A DNA stretch of 64,000 nt from Herbiconiux gentiana (lineage in GTDB: Bacteria > Actinomycetota > Actinomycetes > Actinomycetales > Microbacteriaceae), in assembly GCF_024978135.1 (NCBI RefSeq), contig NZ_JANTEZ010000004.1:310001-374000 (forward strand), read 5' to 3'. Below the pieces are notes generated by a model. That model ran no database searches. It was not told where the DNA came from and was given only the letters and a program-made list of their open reading frames with translations. Of the stretch, positions 40,172 to 49,778 are shown in pieces. Position numbers and translations under genes: made by a program. Numbering within the stretch: the first letter of the stretch is position 1; every line of letters starts with the position of its first letter.

Positions 40172-40785
40172 CGGGCCGGCTCCGCGCCGGCGAGCAGGCT
40201 GTCGACCAGCGCCGCGGGCGACTGCGCCGCAGACGACTGCGCCGCCGTCCCAGAACCGCGCACCACGAGCGCGACGGGGGAACCGTCGAACTGGACGACA
40301 CCGAAGGCCGCGCCCTGGACATCGGCGCGCACCACGGTCGCCGAGTCGGCCCCGTCCGATCGCTCCGAGGTGACGTCATGCAGAACGACCCCGTCGAGCT
40401 CCGAACCGGCCTCGCGCAGCAGGGTCTCGGCCGCCGTCCGACCCGCGTCCACGAACCGCACGTCGAGCAGCGCCGTCTCCTCCGGCGAGTGGAACAGCTG
40501 CCGTTCCCCGCTGAACTCCGATTCGCGGAAGAACCAGCCGCCCGGCACCCGGTACGTCACTCCGGCGCCGTCCCGGGTCGGGCTGAAGGATTTGCCGCCC
40601 TCGGGCAGCACGGTCACGCGGGGGTCGACGACCAGGGCGTTGCCGAGCGCCGGCACGCCGATCACGGCGAGCAGCAGCACCACGAAGACCAACGCCAGCG
40701 CGGCGCCGGGTCGTTCGAGGCGCGCGCCGACCGCCTTCGACGATCGCCGGCGCGGATCGCCGGACCCGGCGGGGGTTACAGCCAC
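40168..40785 (-). CDS. Membrane-anchored protein, unknown
   Basis: The 205-residue protein has a basic cytoplasmic N-terminus (~27 residues), one transmembrane helix (ALALVFVVLLLAVIGVPALG) and an extracytoplasmic domain (PEGGKSFSPTRDGAGVTYRV, WFFRESEF, ALLDVRFVDAGRTAAETLL). No catalytic residues or family were recognised; the outer domain looks like a small alpha/beta fold. It overlaps glpX by ten bases upstream and the PrsW-like protease by four bases downstream, so it could be a substrate or partner of that protease; this is inference from position only. Confidence 0.75.
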   Translation of the reverse strand: MAVTPAGSGDPRRRSSKAVGARLERPGAALALVFVVLLLAVIGVPALGNALVVDPRVTVLPEGGKSFSPTRDGAGVTYRVPGGWFFRESEFSGERQLFHSPEETALLDVRFVDAGRTAAETLLREAGSELDGVVLHDVTSERSDGADSATVVRADVQGAAFGVVQFDGSPVALVVRGSGTAAQSSAAQSPAALVDSLLAGAEPAR

Positions 40786-41756
40786 TTCTCCATCAGGTGG
40801 TCGGCCTCGATACGGCGGATCGTGCCCGAGTGCGACCGGAGCACGATCGACTCGGTGCGGATGATCGGCCCGAGCCGCTTGACACCGGCGACGAGCCCGC
40901 CGTCGGTCACACCGGTCGCCACGAAGAACGTGTTGTCACTCCGCACCAGATCGTCGGCGCCGTAGACCTTGTCGAGATCGAGCCCCGCGTCGATCCCCTT
41001 CTGCCGCTCCTCGTCGTCCTTCGGTGCGAGCCGCGTCTGGATGAACCCGCCGAGCGCCTTGATCGCGCACGCCGTCGCGACCCCCTCCGGGCTGCCGCCG
41101 ATCCCGACGCACATGTCGATCCGCGTGCCGTAGCGGGCGGCGTTGATGCCACCGGCGACGTCGCCGTCGAGCATCAGCCGCGTGCCGGCCCCGGTGGCCC
41201 GGATGTCCTCGATCAGCTGCGCGTGCCGAGGCCGGTCGAGCACGGCCACGCGGATGTCGCCCACGTCCTTGTCTTTCGCGGCGGCCAGCGCGCGGATGTT
41301 GTCGCCGATCGGCCGGTCGATGTCGATGACGCCGATGCCGTCCGCATCCGTCACGATCTTGTTCATGTAGAACACGCTCGAGGCGTCGAGCATGGCGCCG
41401 CGGTCGGACGCGGCCAGCATGGAGATGGCGTTCTGGCGGCCCGCGGCGGTGAGCGAGGTGCCGTCGATCGGGTCGACCGCGATGTCGCAGGCGGGACCGC
41501 GGCCGGTGCCGACGTGCTCGCCGTTGAAGAGCATCGGCGCCTCATCCTTCTCGCCCTCGCCGATCACGATCACCCCGGCGAAGTCGACGGTTCCGAGGAA
41601 CTTGCGCATCGCATCCACGGCTGCACCGTCGGCGGCGTTCTTGTCGCCCTTGCCGATGAAGGGCTGGGCCCGGATGGCGGCGGCCTCGGTGGCCCTCACC
41701 AGCTCCATCGCCAGGTTGCGGTCGGGGTTCTCATAGAGAGGTGCACTGTCGTTCAT
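40776..41756 (-). CDS. glpX: Class II fructose-1,6-bisphosphatase
   Basis: Hydrolyses fructose-1,6-bisphosphate to fructose-6-phosphate in gluconeogenesis. The 326 residues carry NLAMELVRATEAAAIRAQPF, GEGEKDEAPMLFNGE, DPIDGTSLTAAGR (metal-binding) and GGSPEGVATACAIKALGG. Its opposing glycolytic enzyme, FBP aldolase, is encoded divergently from the same intergenic region. GGAAGGAA lies upstream of the ATG. It heads a three-gene run with two membrane proteins. Confidence 0.96.
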   Translation of the reverse strand: MNDSAPLYENPDRNLAMELVRATEAAAIRAQPFIGKGDKNAADGAAVDAMRKFLGTVDFAGVIVIGEGEKDEAPMLFNGEHVGTGRGPACDIAVDPIDGTSLTAAGRQNAISMLAASDRGAMLDASSVFYMNKIVTDADGIGVIDIDRPIGDNIRALAAAKDKDVGDIRVAVLDRPRHAQLIEDIRATGAGTRLMLDGDVAGGINAARYGTRIDMCVGIGGSPEGVATACAIKALGGFIQTRLAPKDDEERQKGIDAGLDLDKVYGADDLVRSDNTFFVATGVTDGGLVAGVKRLGPIIRTESIVLRSHSGTIRRIEADHLMEKWL

Positions 41757-41783
41757 CGACGTTCCTTCCGAGGGTCTGATGCC

Positions 41784-41812
41784 AGCCTATCCGGGAGCCG
41801 CCTGGCTAGACT
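41784..41812. promoter_or_regulatory. Divergent -10 boxes for glpX and fba
   Basis: TAGGCT on the minus strand (41784-41789) for glpX, and TAGACT on the plus strand (41807-41812) for fba. The predicted leaders are ~20 and ~65 bases; good -35 boxes are not obvious. Confidence 0.5.
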
Positions 41813-41884
41813 CGTCCGTGACACGGCACCGGCTGGAGCGCACGGCTTCGCTCGCCGACCGCTCTGCCCACCAAAGGAGATGAC

Positions 41885-42910
<1,026 letters not shown>

Positions 42911-42918
42911 GGAACCGC

Positions 42919-43560
42919 GTGACCGACGAGCGACCGAAGCCCAAGTACGGAGAACTGGCCCCCGAGGGCTGGGTCTGGCAGCCGCCGAAAGAGGCGACCC
43001 CCGACCCCGTCCCCGAGGCCGCTCCCGTTCCGGCTCCGGTCGCTCGTCCGTCGGGCGGGCCGTCCGTCGACCCGCGCTGGCCGGCTCCGGATGCCCGTTC
43101 CGCCCGCTCCACGACGGGCGCCCCCGAAGGCGATCCCGCGCCGGGTACCGAACCCGCCCCGAAGCGCGGCCTCGCCGTCGACGTCAACATCACGATCGTG
43201 CTGCTGGTGCTCGGCACCCTCTCGGTCGGATCGAGTGTCGCCACCCTGCTCGACCTGAACAGCTACATGACGACTGCGGGCGCGACCTTCGGCCTGGGCG
43301 GCTACCCCGCCAACGAGGTCACCCGCATCACGGGCGTCACGGGGGCGGTGCTGCACGTGCTGCTCATCGCGGGCACGGTGTGGCTGTCGATCCGGCGCAT
43401 CAAGCGGCAGAAGCTCGCGTTCTGGGTGCCGCTCACGGCGGCCGTGGTGTCGTTCGTGATCACCTGCGTCTGCGTGGGGATCGCGTTCTCACAGGCGCCG
43501 GAGCTGCTCGACTCGCTGACGACCCCGCCGGCCGTCACGTCGATCACCCCGACGCCGTAG
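42919..43560 (+). CDS. Pro-rich membrane protein, unknown (possibly DUF6264)
   Basis: A 213-residue protein with an ~85-residue Pro/Ala-rich cytoplasmic N-terminus (YGELAPEGWVWQPP), then about four helices (ITIVLLVLGTLSVGSSVATL, a second around VTGAVLHVLLIAGTVWL, and AFWVPLTAAVVSFVITCVCV near the end). I recall similar Microbacteriaceae proteins as DUF6264 but cannot confirm this. AGGGA lies five bases before the GTG start, overlapping the end of fba. It is convergent with ispH. Confidence 0.7.
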   Translation: MTDERPKPKYGELAPEGWVWQPPKEATPDPVPEAAPVPAPVARPSGGPSVDPRWPAPDARSARSTTGAPEGDPAPGTEPAPKRGLAVDVNITIVLLVLGTLSVGSSVATLLDLNSYMTTAGATFGLGGYPANEVTRITGVTGAVLHVLLIAGTVWLSIRRIKRQKLAFWVPLTAAVVSFVITCVCVGIAFSQAPELLDSLTTPPAVTSITPTP

Positions 43561-43572
43561 CGCGCGCGGCGC

Positions 43573-44637
43573 CTAGGCGCTGTGGCGGCCGCCGAGCGCG
43601 CGGGCGTCGCGGTTGCCCGCAGTGTCCCGCCGCAGCTCCTTCGGCAGGGAGAACACGAGGTCCTCCTCCGCCGTCTGCACCGTCTCGATGTCGCCGTAGC
43701 CGGCGGCGGCCAGGTCGTCGAGCAGTTCCTGCACGAGCACCTCGGGAACCGAGGCGCCGGAGGTGACGCCGACCGTCTCGACGCCGTCGAGCCACTCCTG
43801 CTTCACCTCGTGCGCGTAGTCGACGCGGTAGGCGGCCTTCGCCCCGTACTCGAGCGCGACCTCGACCAGGCGCACCGAGTTCGACGAGTTCGCCGAGCCG
43901 ACCACGATCACGAGGTCGGCGCCCTGCGCGACCTTCTTGATCGCGACCTGGCGGTTCTGGGTGGCGTAGCAGATGTCGTCCGACGGCGGGTCCTGCAGGT
44001 TGGGGAACTTCTCGCGCAGGCGGCGCACCGTCTCCATGGTCTCGTCGACCGAGAGGGTCGTCTGCGAGAGCCACACCACCTTGTCCGGATCCTTGACCTC
44101 GATGTCGGCCACCGCATCCGGGCTACCGACCAGGGTGATGTGCTCGGGGGCCTCGCCCGCCGTGCCCTCGACCTCTTCGTGGCCCTCGTGGCCGATCAGC
44201 AGGATCTCGAAGTCGTCGCGGGCGAAGCGCACGGCCTCGCGGTGCACCTTGGTGACCAGCGGGCAGGTGGCGTCGATGGCCTGGAGGCCGCGGTCGGCGG
44301 CACCCTGCACGACCGCCGGCGAGACGCCGTGGGCCGAGAAGACCACATGGGCGCCCTCGGGAACCTCGTCGATCTCCTCGACGAAGATGGCGCCGCGCTT
44401 CTCGAGCGTCGACACGACGTGCACGTTGTGCACGATCTGCTTGCGCACGTAGACGGGGGCACCGTAGTTCTCGAGCGCCTTCTCGACGGCCACGACCGCC
44501 CTGTCCACTCCTGCACAGTAGCCACGAGGGGCTGCCAGCAGCACACGCTTGTGACCGGTCACCGGGTTATCCTTTAGCCTGTTGCGAGTGCCGGGAATCC
44601 TCGGCATCGGCAGGCTGATGGTCGTCGCGTTGCTCAC
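43573..44637 (-). CDS. ispH: 4-hydroxy-3-methylbut-2-enyl diphosphate reductase
   Basis: The last MEP-pathway enzyme, a 4Fe-4S protein making IPP and DMAPP. The three cluster cysteines are Cys41 (RGYCAGV), Cys125 (DATCPLV) and Cys223 (DDICYATQ); catalytic segments [15 protein letters not shown] and GSANSSNS are present. The 354 residues include an actinobacterial N-terminal extension of ~25 residues. TAGAAT (44644-44649) ends six bases before the GTG start, so it is likely leaderless. It is divergent from xseA, an arrangement common in actinobacteria. Confidence 0.97.
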   Translation of the reverse strand: MSNATTISLPMPRIPGTRNRLKDNPVTGHKRVLLAAPRGYCAGVDRAVVAVEKALENYGAPVYVRKQIVHNVHVVSTLEKRGAIFVEEIDEVPEGAHVVFSAHGVSPAVVQGAADRGLQAIDATCPLVTKVHREAVRFARDDFEILLIGHEGHEEVEGTAGEAPEHITLVGSPDAVADIEVKDPDKVVWLSQTTLSVDETMETVRRLREKFPNLQDPPSDDICYATQNRQVAIKKVAQGADLVIVVGSANSSNSVRLVEVALEYGAKAAYRVDYAHEVKQEWLDGVETVGVTSGASVPEVLVQELLDDLAAAGYGDIETVQTAEEDLVFSLPKELRRDTAGNRDARALGGRHSA

Positions 44638-44691
44638 CGTTCGATTCTACGTGAGCCCAACCGGGTGAAGGCCTGAGAGAGAGAACCAGAC

Positions 44692-45969
44692 GTGTCCGAC
44701 GCTCCCGCCCCCTCGTTCTCGTCGGGGCCTCCGACGCTCGAGAACCCCTGGCCCGTGGGGGAGCTGGCGCAGAAGATCCGCGGCTACATCGAGCGCCTCG
44801 GCACGGCGTGGGTCGAGGGCGAGATCACGCAGTGGGGCGTGTCGGGCGGCAACGTCTACGGCAAGCTGAAAGACCTCACGGGCGACGCCACCGTCGGCTT
44901 CACCATCTGGTCCTCCGTCAAGGCCAAGCTCCCGGCCGACCTGAAGCAGGGCGACCGCGTCATCGCGCTCATCAAGCCCAGCTACTGGATGCGCGGCGGC
45001 ACCCTCTCGATGCAGGTCTTCGAGATGCGGCACGTCGGCCTCGGCGACCTGCTCGAGCGGCTCGAACGCCTGCGCGCCCAGCTCGCGAGCGAGGGCCTGT
45101 TCGCCCGCGAGCGCAAGCGCCCCCTTCCCTTCCTGCCGGGAACCGTCGGGCTCGTCACCGGGAAAGACAGCGACGCCGAGAAAGACGTGCTGCGGAACGC
45201 CCAGCTGCGCTGGCCCTCCGTGCGGTTCCGCGTGGTGCACGCGGCGGTGCAGGGCGACCGCACGGCCCGCGAGGTGGTCGCGGCCATCGAGCTGCTCGAC
45301 GCCGACCCGGCGGTCGAGGTCATCATCGTCGCCCGCGGCGGCGGCGATTTCCAGAACCTGCTCGGTTTCAGCGACGAGGCCGTCGTGCGCGCGGCCGCCG
45401 CGGCGACGACCCCCATCGTCAGCGCCATCGGCCACGAGGCGGATGCGCCGCTGCTCGACCTCGTCGCCGACCTCCGCGCCTCCACCCCCACCGATGCCGC
45501 GAAGCGGGTCGTGCCCGACGTCACCGAGGAGCTGATGCGGGTCGACCAGGTGCGCACGCGCATCCGCAGCCGTGTCGCCTCGGCGGTCTCGATCGAGGTC
45601 GACCGGCTCACCCAGATCCGCTCGCGCCCGGCGCTGTCGAACCCGGGGTACCTGATCGACTCCCGCTCGGAAGACCTCACCCGCTTCGTCGCCCGCGGCG
45701 AGGAGCTCGTCAGTCGCGTGCTCGAGCGCGAGGGCAACCGGGTGCGCGAGCTGGTGGCGCACGTGCGCGCGCTCTCGCCGCAGCGCACCCTCGACCGCGG
45801 TTACGCCATCGTGCAGTCGGTGTCGGGCCCGAACGCCGGCCACATCGTGCGGGCGGCGACGGATGCTCCGCAGGGCTCGCTCGTCACCGTCACGGTCGCC
45901 GACGGCGCGATCGACGCCGTCTCCTCGGGGGCGTCCACGACCGCCGATCCTCCCCTCTCCGATCGATAG
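44692..45969 (+). CDS. xseA: Exodeoxyribonuclease VII large subunit
   Basis: A 425-residue subunit of the single-strand exonuclease ExoVII. It has an N-terminal OB-fold (WVEGEITQWGVSGGNVYGKL, ~35-100), the catalytic region with VTGKDSDAEKDVLRN and IVARGGGDFQNLLGFSDE, a helical central part, and a C-terminal segment ALSPQRTLDRGYAIV. GAGAGAG stands ~8 bases before the GTG. It is followed nine bases later by xseB. Confidence 0.96.
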   Translation: MSDAPAPSFSSGPPTLENPWPVGELAQKIRGYIERLGTAWVEGEITQWGVSGGNVYGKLKDLTGDATVGFTIWSSVKAKLPADLKQGDRVIALIKPSYWMRGGTLSMQVFEMRHVGLGDLLERLERLRAQLASEGLFARERKRPLPFLPGTVGLVTGKDSDAEKDVLRNAQLRWPSVRFRVVHAAVQGDRTAREVVAAIELLDADPAVEVIIVARGGGDFQNLLGFSDEAVVRAAAAATTPIVSAIGHEADAPLLDLVADLRASTPTDAAKRVVPDVTEELMRVDQVRTRIRSRVASAVSIEVDRLTQIRSRPALSNPGYLIDSRSEDLTRFVARGEELVSRVLEREGNRVRELVAHVRALSPQRTLDRGYAIVQSVSGPNAGHIVRAATDAPQGSLVTVTVADGAIDAVSSGASTTADPPLSDR

Positions 45970-45978
45970 GATTGAGCC

Positions 45979-46200
45979 ATGGCAACCTCGCCCTCCCCCG
46001 ACGTGCAGTCCCTCAGTTATGAGGAGGCTCGCGACGAGCTGATCCGCGTGGTCGGCGAGCTCGAGCAGGGTTCCGCCACCCTCGAGCAGTCGCTCGCCCT
46101 CTGGGAGCGCGGGGAGGCCCTCGCGGCCCGCTGCGAGCAGTGGCTGATCGGTGCCCGCGAACGCCTCGACGCCGCACGCAGCGGCGCGGCGGTGGAGTAG
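45979..46200 (+). CDS. xseB: Exodeoxyribonuclease VII small subunit
   Basis: A 73-residue helical subunit binding XseA; SYEEARDELIRVVGELEQG and the LEQSLALWERGEALAARCEQ segment are diagnostic. TAGGAT (45967-45972), overlapping the xseA stop codon, ends six bases before the ATG, so a leaderless internal promoter may give extra small subunit, which is needed in excess over XseA in E. coli. Confidence 0.95.
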   Translation: MATSPSPDVQSLSYEEARDELIRVVGELEQGSATLEQSLALWERGEALAARCEQWLIGARERLDAARSGAAVE

Positions 46201-46202
46201 CC

Positions 46203-46871
46203 GTGGCCAAGAGCACCGAGCCGCGCGTCGTCGCCGAGCTGGGCCGACCCGAGACCCCCGACGAGACCGCCGCCCGCAAGGCCGAGCAGTCCCGGCTCTA
46301 CCGCGACCGCAAGACGCTGCGCAATCTCCTCTATGCGCTGCTCGTGTCGGTGGGGCTGGTCGCCGCGATCATCCTGCTCGTGCCCCGGCCCGAGGAGTCG
46401 CTGCTGCAGTGCGTCGACTACCAGGAGGTCGCCGCGAACGCCCAGAGCTCGATGCCCGTGCCGCTGGCCGCGCCCGAGCTGCCCGGGGGGTGGCAGTCGA
46501 ACGCCGCCGAGGTGCGCTCGGGCACCGCAGACGGCGTGCTCTCCTGGTACGTCGGGCTCATCACGCCCAGCAAGCAGTACGTCGGGCTGACCCAGGCGGT
46601 CGACGCCAATCCCACCTGGCTCGCCGACCAGGTCGCCCGGGGCCTCGCCTCCGGCACGGTCGCGCTCGACGGCGTCGACTGGACCATCTACGACAACCGC
46701 GACCGCGCCGGCTCGTCCGACTCGGTCGGCAACGCCGAGTACGCCCTGACCGCCGAGTCGGGCGCCACCACCTACGTCGTGTTCGGCACCGCCGAGCCCG
46801 ACGAGATCCAGCAGGTCGCGGCGGCCCTCGCGGCCAACGTGAAGGAACAGCCCGCGGAGGCACAACGATGA
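46203..46871 (+). CDS. DUF4245 membrane-anchored protein
   Basis: A 222-residue protein with a charged N-terminus (~45 residues), one transmembrane helix (NLLYALLVSVGLVAAIILLV) and an extracytoplasmic domain containing LPGGWQSNAAEVR, WYVGLITPSKQYVGLTQA and YALTAESGATTYVVFGTA, typical of DUF4245. Function is unknown; in actinobacteria it often sits between xseB and fumarase or glpX. GGAG lies before the GTG start, two bases after xseB. The stop overlaps the carbonic anhydrase ATG. Confidence 0.88.
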   Translation: MAKSTEPRVVAELGRPETPDETAARKAEQSRLYRDRKTLRNLLYALLVSVGLVAAIILLVPRPEESLLQCVDYQEVAANAQSSMPVPLAAPELPGGWQSNAAEVRSGTADGVLSWYVGLITPSKQYVGLTQAVDANPTWLADQVARGLASGTVALDGVDWTIYDNRDRAGSSDSVGNAEYALTAESGATTYVVFGTAEPDEIQQVAAALAANVKEQPAEAQR

Positions 46872-47560
46872 CCGACGACACCACCACCCCGACGACCGCC
46901 ACGAGCGGCGACGAGTCCGTGCAGGAGGCCACGACCCCGGCGCGGGTCTGGGCCACCATGTCGCGCGGAAACCAGCGTTTCGTCTCCGGAGCCCCGAAGC
47001 ACCCGAGGCAAGACGTCGAGACCCGCGCCGAGCTGGCCCACCTGCAGACGCCGCGCGCCGCGCTGTTCGGCTGCAGCGACTCGCGCCTCGCCGCCGAGAT
47101 CATCTTCGACCTCGGTCTCGGCGACCTCTTCGTCGTGCGCAACGCCGGTCAGGTCATCTCCGAGTCGGTGCTCGGCAGCCTGGAGTACGCGGTCGAAGTG
47201 CTCGGGGTGTCGCTCGTGGTCGTGCTCGGGCACGACGAGTGCGGTGCCGTGCGCGCCGCGATCGACTCGCAGCTGCCCGACGCCGCTCCCCTGCCGCCGC
47301 ACATCCAGTCGCTGGTCTCGCAGATCGTGCCGGCCATCGCCGAGGTGCCCGCCGAGCGGGCCGACGACGGCTCGCTGCTCTCGGCTCCGGATGCGGGGCT
47401 GGTCGGCAAGGCCCACCTCCGCGACACCGTCCGCCAGCTCCTGGAGTCCTCCGAGATCATCACCCAGGCCGTCGCGGAGGGCCGCCTGGCCGTCGTCGGC
47501 GCGAACTACCGCCTCGCCGAGGGCCGCGCCGTGGCCGACACCGTGATCGGCCAGATCTGA
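46868..47560 (+). CDS. Beta-class carbonic anhydrase
   Basis: A 230-residue zinc enzyme interconverting CO2 and bicarbonate. Zinc ligands are Cys69 (GCSDSR, with Asp71 and Arg73), His122 and Cys125 (GHDECGA). An ~25-residue Thr-rich N-terminus precedes the catalytic domain. It is translationally coupled to the DUF4245 gene (ATGA overlap) and precedes fumC by 92 bases; bicarbonate supply for carboxylases is the likely role. Confidence 0.94.
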   Translation: MTDDTTTPTTATSGDESVQEATTPARVWATMSRGNQRFVSGAPKHPRQDVETRAELAHLQTPRAALFGCSDSRLAAEIIFDLGLGDLFVVRNAGQVISESVLGSLEYAVEVLGVSLVVVLGHDECGAVRAAIDSQLPDAAPLPPHIQSLVSQIVPAIAEVPAERADDGSLLSAPDAGLVGKAHLRDTVRQLLESSEIITQAVAEGRLAVVGANYRLAEGRAVADTVIGQI

Positions 47561-47652
47561 CCCGCGCCCTCCCGGCGCACACCGACTCACCTCAGCACCC
47601 ACCGATCGCGGCGCCTCGCACGTCACGGTCACGATGAAAGGACGACCACACA

Positions 47653-49095
47653 GTGGTGGACACCGCCTCCGGAACGACCGACTCGACCTCCGGCACCTCG
47701 ACCGAGTACCGCATCGAGCACGACACCATGGGCGAGGTGCGGGTTCCCGCGTCAGCCCTCTACGGCGCGCAGACGCAGCGTGCGGTCGAGAACTTCCCCG
47801 TCTCGGGCAGCGTGCTCGAGCCGGCCCAGATCGCCGCGCTCGCCCGCATCAAGAAGGCGGCGGCCGTCGCCAACGCCCGCCTCGGGGTGCTCGACCAGTC
47901 GATCTCCGACGCCATCGCCGGCGCGGCCGACCGCGTGGTCACCGGGGAGTTCGACGGCGACTTCCCCATCGACGTCTACCAGACCGGCTCGGGCACCTCC
48001 TCGAACATGAACATGAACGAGGTGCTCGCCTCGCTCGCCAGCACCGCGCTCGGCTCGAAGGTGCACCCGAACGACCACGTCAACGCTTCGCAGTCCTCGA
48101 ACGACGTCTTCCCGACCTCGGTGCACGTCGCCGTCACCGGCGCGCTCATCCACGACCTCATCCCCTCGCTCGAGCACCTCGCCGAGGCGCTCGAGGAGAA
48201 GGCGGAGCTCTGGAAGACCGCGGTGAAGTCGGGCCGCACCCACCTGATGGACGCGACGCCCGTCACCCTCGGCCAGGAGTTCGGCGGCTACGCCTCGCAG
48301 ATCCGCCTCGGCATCGAGCGGGTGCAGAGCGCCCTCCCCCGCGTGGCAGAGGTGCCGCTCGGCGGCACGGCCGTCGGCACCGGCATCAACACCCCCGCCG
48401 GCTTCCCGCAGCTCGTCATCTCGCTGCTCGCCGAGGAGACCGGCCTGCCGATCACCGAGGCCCGCGACCACTTCGAGGCGCAGGGCGCCCGCGACTCGCT
48501 CGTCGAGGCCTCGGGCGCGCTCCGTGTGCTCGCCGTGTCGCTCACGAAGATCTGCAACGACCTGCGCTGGATGGGCTCGGGCCCGAACACCGGCATCGGC
48601 GAGCTGCACATCCCCGACCTGCAGCCCGGCTCCTCGATCATGCCCGGCAAGGTGAACCCCGTCATCCCCGAGGCCGTGCTCATGGTCTGCTCGCGGGTCA
48701 TCGGCAACGACGCCTCGATCGCCTGGTCGGGCGCCTCGGGGGCGTTCGAGCTGAACGTCGCCATCCCGGTGATGGGCACGGCGCTGCTGGAGTCGATCCG
48801 GCTGCTGTCGAACTCGGCCGTGCTGCTGGCCGACAAGACCGTCGCCGGCCTCGAGGCGAACCTCGAGCGCGCCCGCGCCCTGGCCGAGTCGTCGCCCTCG
48901 ATCGTCACGCCCCTGAATCGCGTGATCGGCTACGAGGCGGCCGCGAAGATCGCCAAGCACTCGGTGGCGAAGGGCATCACCGTGCGCGAGGCCGTCATCG
49001 ACCTCGGTTTCGTCGAGCGCGGCGAGGTCACCCTCGAGCAGCTCGACACGGCCCTCGACGTGCTCTCGATGACGGCGCCCCCCGCCGCGAAGTAG
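47653..49095 (+). CDS. fumC: Class II fumarate hydratase
   Basis: Reversibly hydrates fumarate to malate in the TCA cycle; an oxygen-stable tetramer of 480-residue subunits. Signature segments are [18 protein letters not shown] (~138-155), [20 protein letters not shown] and [11 protein letters not shown] (~330). The N-terminus has ~15 extra Thr/Ser residues before [18 protein letters not shown] 47653 (or the adjacent GTG 47656) follows GAAAGGA. Together with gltA it gives two TCA genes in this window. Confidence 0.96.
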   Translation: MVDTASGTTDSTSGTSTEYRIEHDTMGEVRVPASALYGAQTQRAVENFPVSGSVLEPAQIAALARIKKAAAVANARLGVLDQSISDAIAGAADRVVTGEFDGDFPIDVYQTGSGTSSNMNMNEVLASLASTALGSKVHPNDHVNASQSSNDVFPTSVHVAVTGALIHDLIPSLEHLAEALEEKAELWKTAVKSGRTHLMDATPVTLGQEFGGYASQIRLGIERVQSALPRVAEVPLGGTAVGTGINTPAGFPQLVISLLAEETGLPITEARDHFEAQGARDSLVEASGALRVLAVSLTKICNDLRWMGSGPNTGIGELHIPDLQPGSSIMPGKVNPVIPEAVLMVCSRVIGNDASIAWSGASGAFELNVAIPVMGTALLESIRLLSNSAVLLADKTVAGLEANLERARALAESSPSIVTPLNRVIGYEAAAKIAKHSVAKGITVREAVIDLGFVERGEVTLEQLDTALDVLSMTAPPAAK

Positions 49096-49154
49096 CCCCC
49101 GCCGCCGCCCCGGCCCCGGCTCTTGAGACTCACTCGCGAGCACGAACAGCCGAG

Positions 49155-49682
49155 CTAAGGCGGCAACGCGAGCCACGGCAGCGACCCGAGCGACGGCATC
49201 AGTCCGAGCCAGAACGCGCCCAGGAGGGCCGGACCTAGTGGGGTTCGGCCCTCCCGGCCGTCTAGGCCCTCTTTACCGTCTCGACCATCCCGACCGCCGC
49301 CGAGCGCTACGACTAGACCCGCGAGCACCAGCGCTCCGGCGCAGAACGCCACCTGTACCACCGCTCCACCGTCGAGTGGTTCGAGCAGCGCCAGCACACC
49401 ACCGAGTAGCACCAGCAGCTTCACGTCGCCCATGCCCAGCACTCCCAGCGCCCAGAGCGCCGCCGCGACCGCGCCGGCCGCGAGGGCGGCAGCGGCGGCT
49501 TCGAACGCGAGAGGCGGATCGTGCAGCCCCACCGCCACGAGCGCCCAGGCCAGCAGCGCCAGCCCCGGCAGCAGGTACCCGTTCGGCAGACGCCCGGTCC
49601 GGGCATCCGTTACCGCCAGCGGCACACTCACGGCGGCCAGGTGCCCGAGTGGCACGAGGGTTAGGAGAAGGGCGACCGCCAT
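49155..49682 (-). CDS. A24-type prepilin peptidase (orphan)
   Basis: A 175-residue membrane aspartic peptidase. The two catalytic aspartates lie in VTDARTGRLPN (~27) and LGMGDVKLLVLLGG (~86). Hydrophobic helices fill the rest, with a charged Gly/Asp/Arg loop (~128-145). There is no N-terminal methyltransferase domain. Such enzymes process Tad, Flp or type IV prepilins, but no pilin or secretion gene is present here. TACGGT (49689-49694) ends six bases before the ATG, suggesting a leaderless message. Confidence 0.85.
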   Translation of the reverse strand: MAVALLLTLVPLGHLAAVSVPLAVTDARTGRLPNGYLLPGLALLAWALVAVGLHDPPLAFEAAAAALAAGAVAAALWALGVLGMGDVKLLVLLGGVLALLEPLDGGAVVQVAFCAGALVLAGLVVALGGGRDGRDGKEGLDGREGRTPLGPALLGAFWLGLMPSLGSLPWLALPP

Positions 49683-49778
49683 GCCGCTACCGTAAGCGGC
49701 GCGCAGACGCCGAGGGCGGCGGCTCCGCAGGCTGTGCAGAACCGCCGCCCCCGGGGCGGCCGTGCAGGAGGAGTCGCG

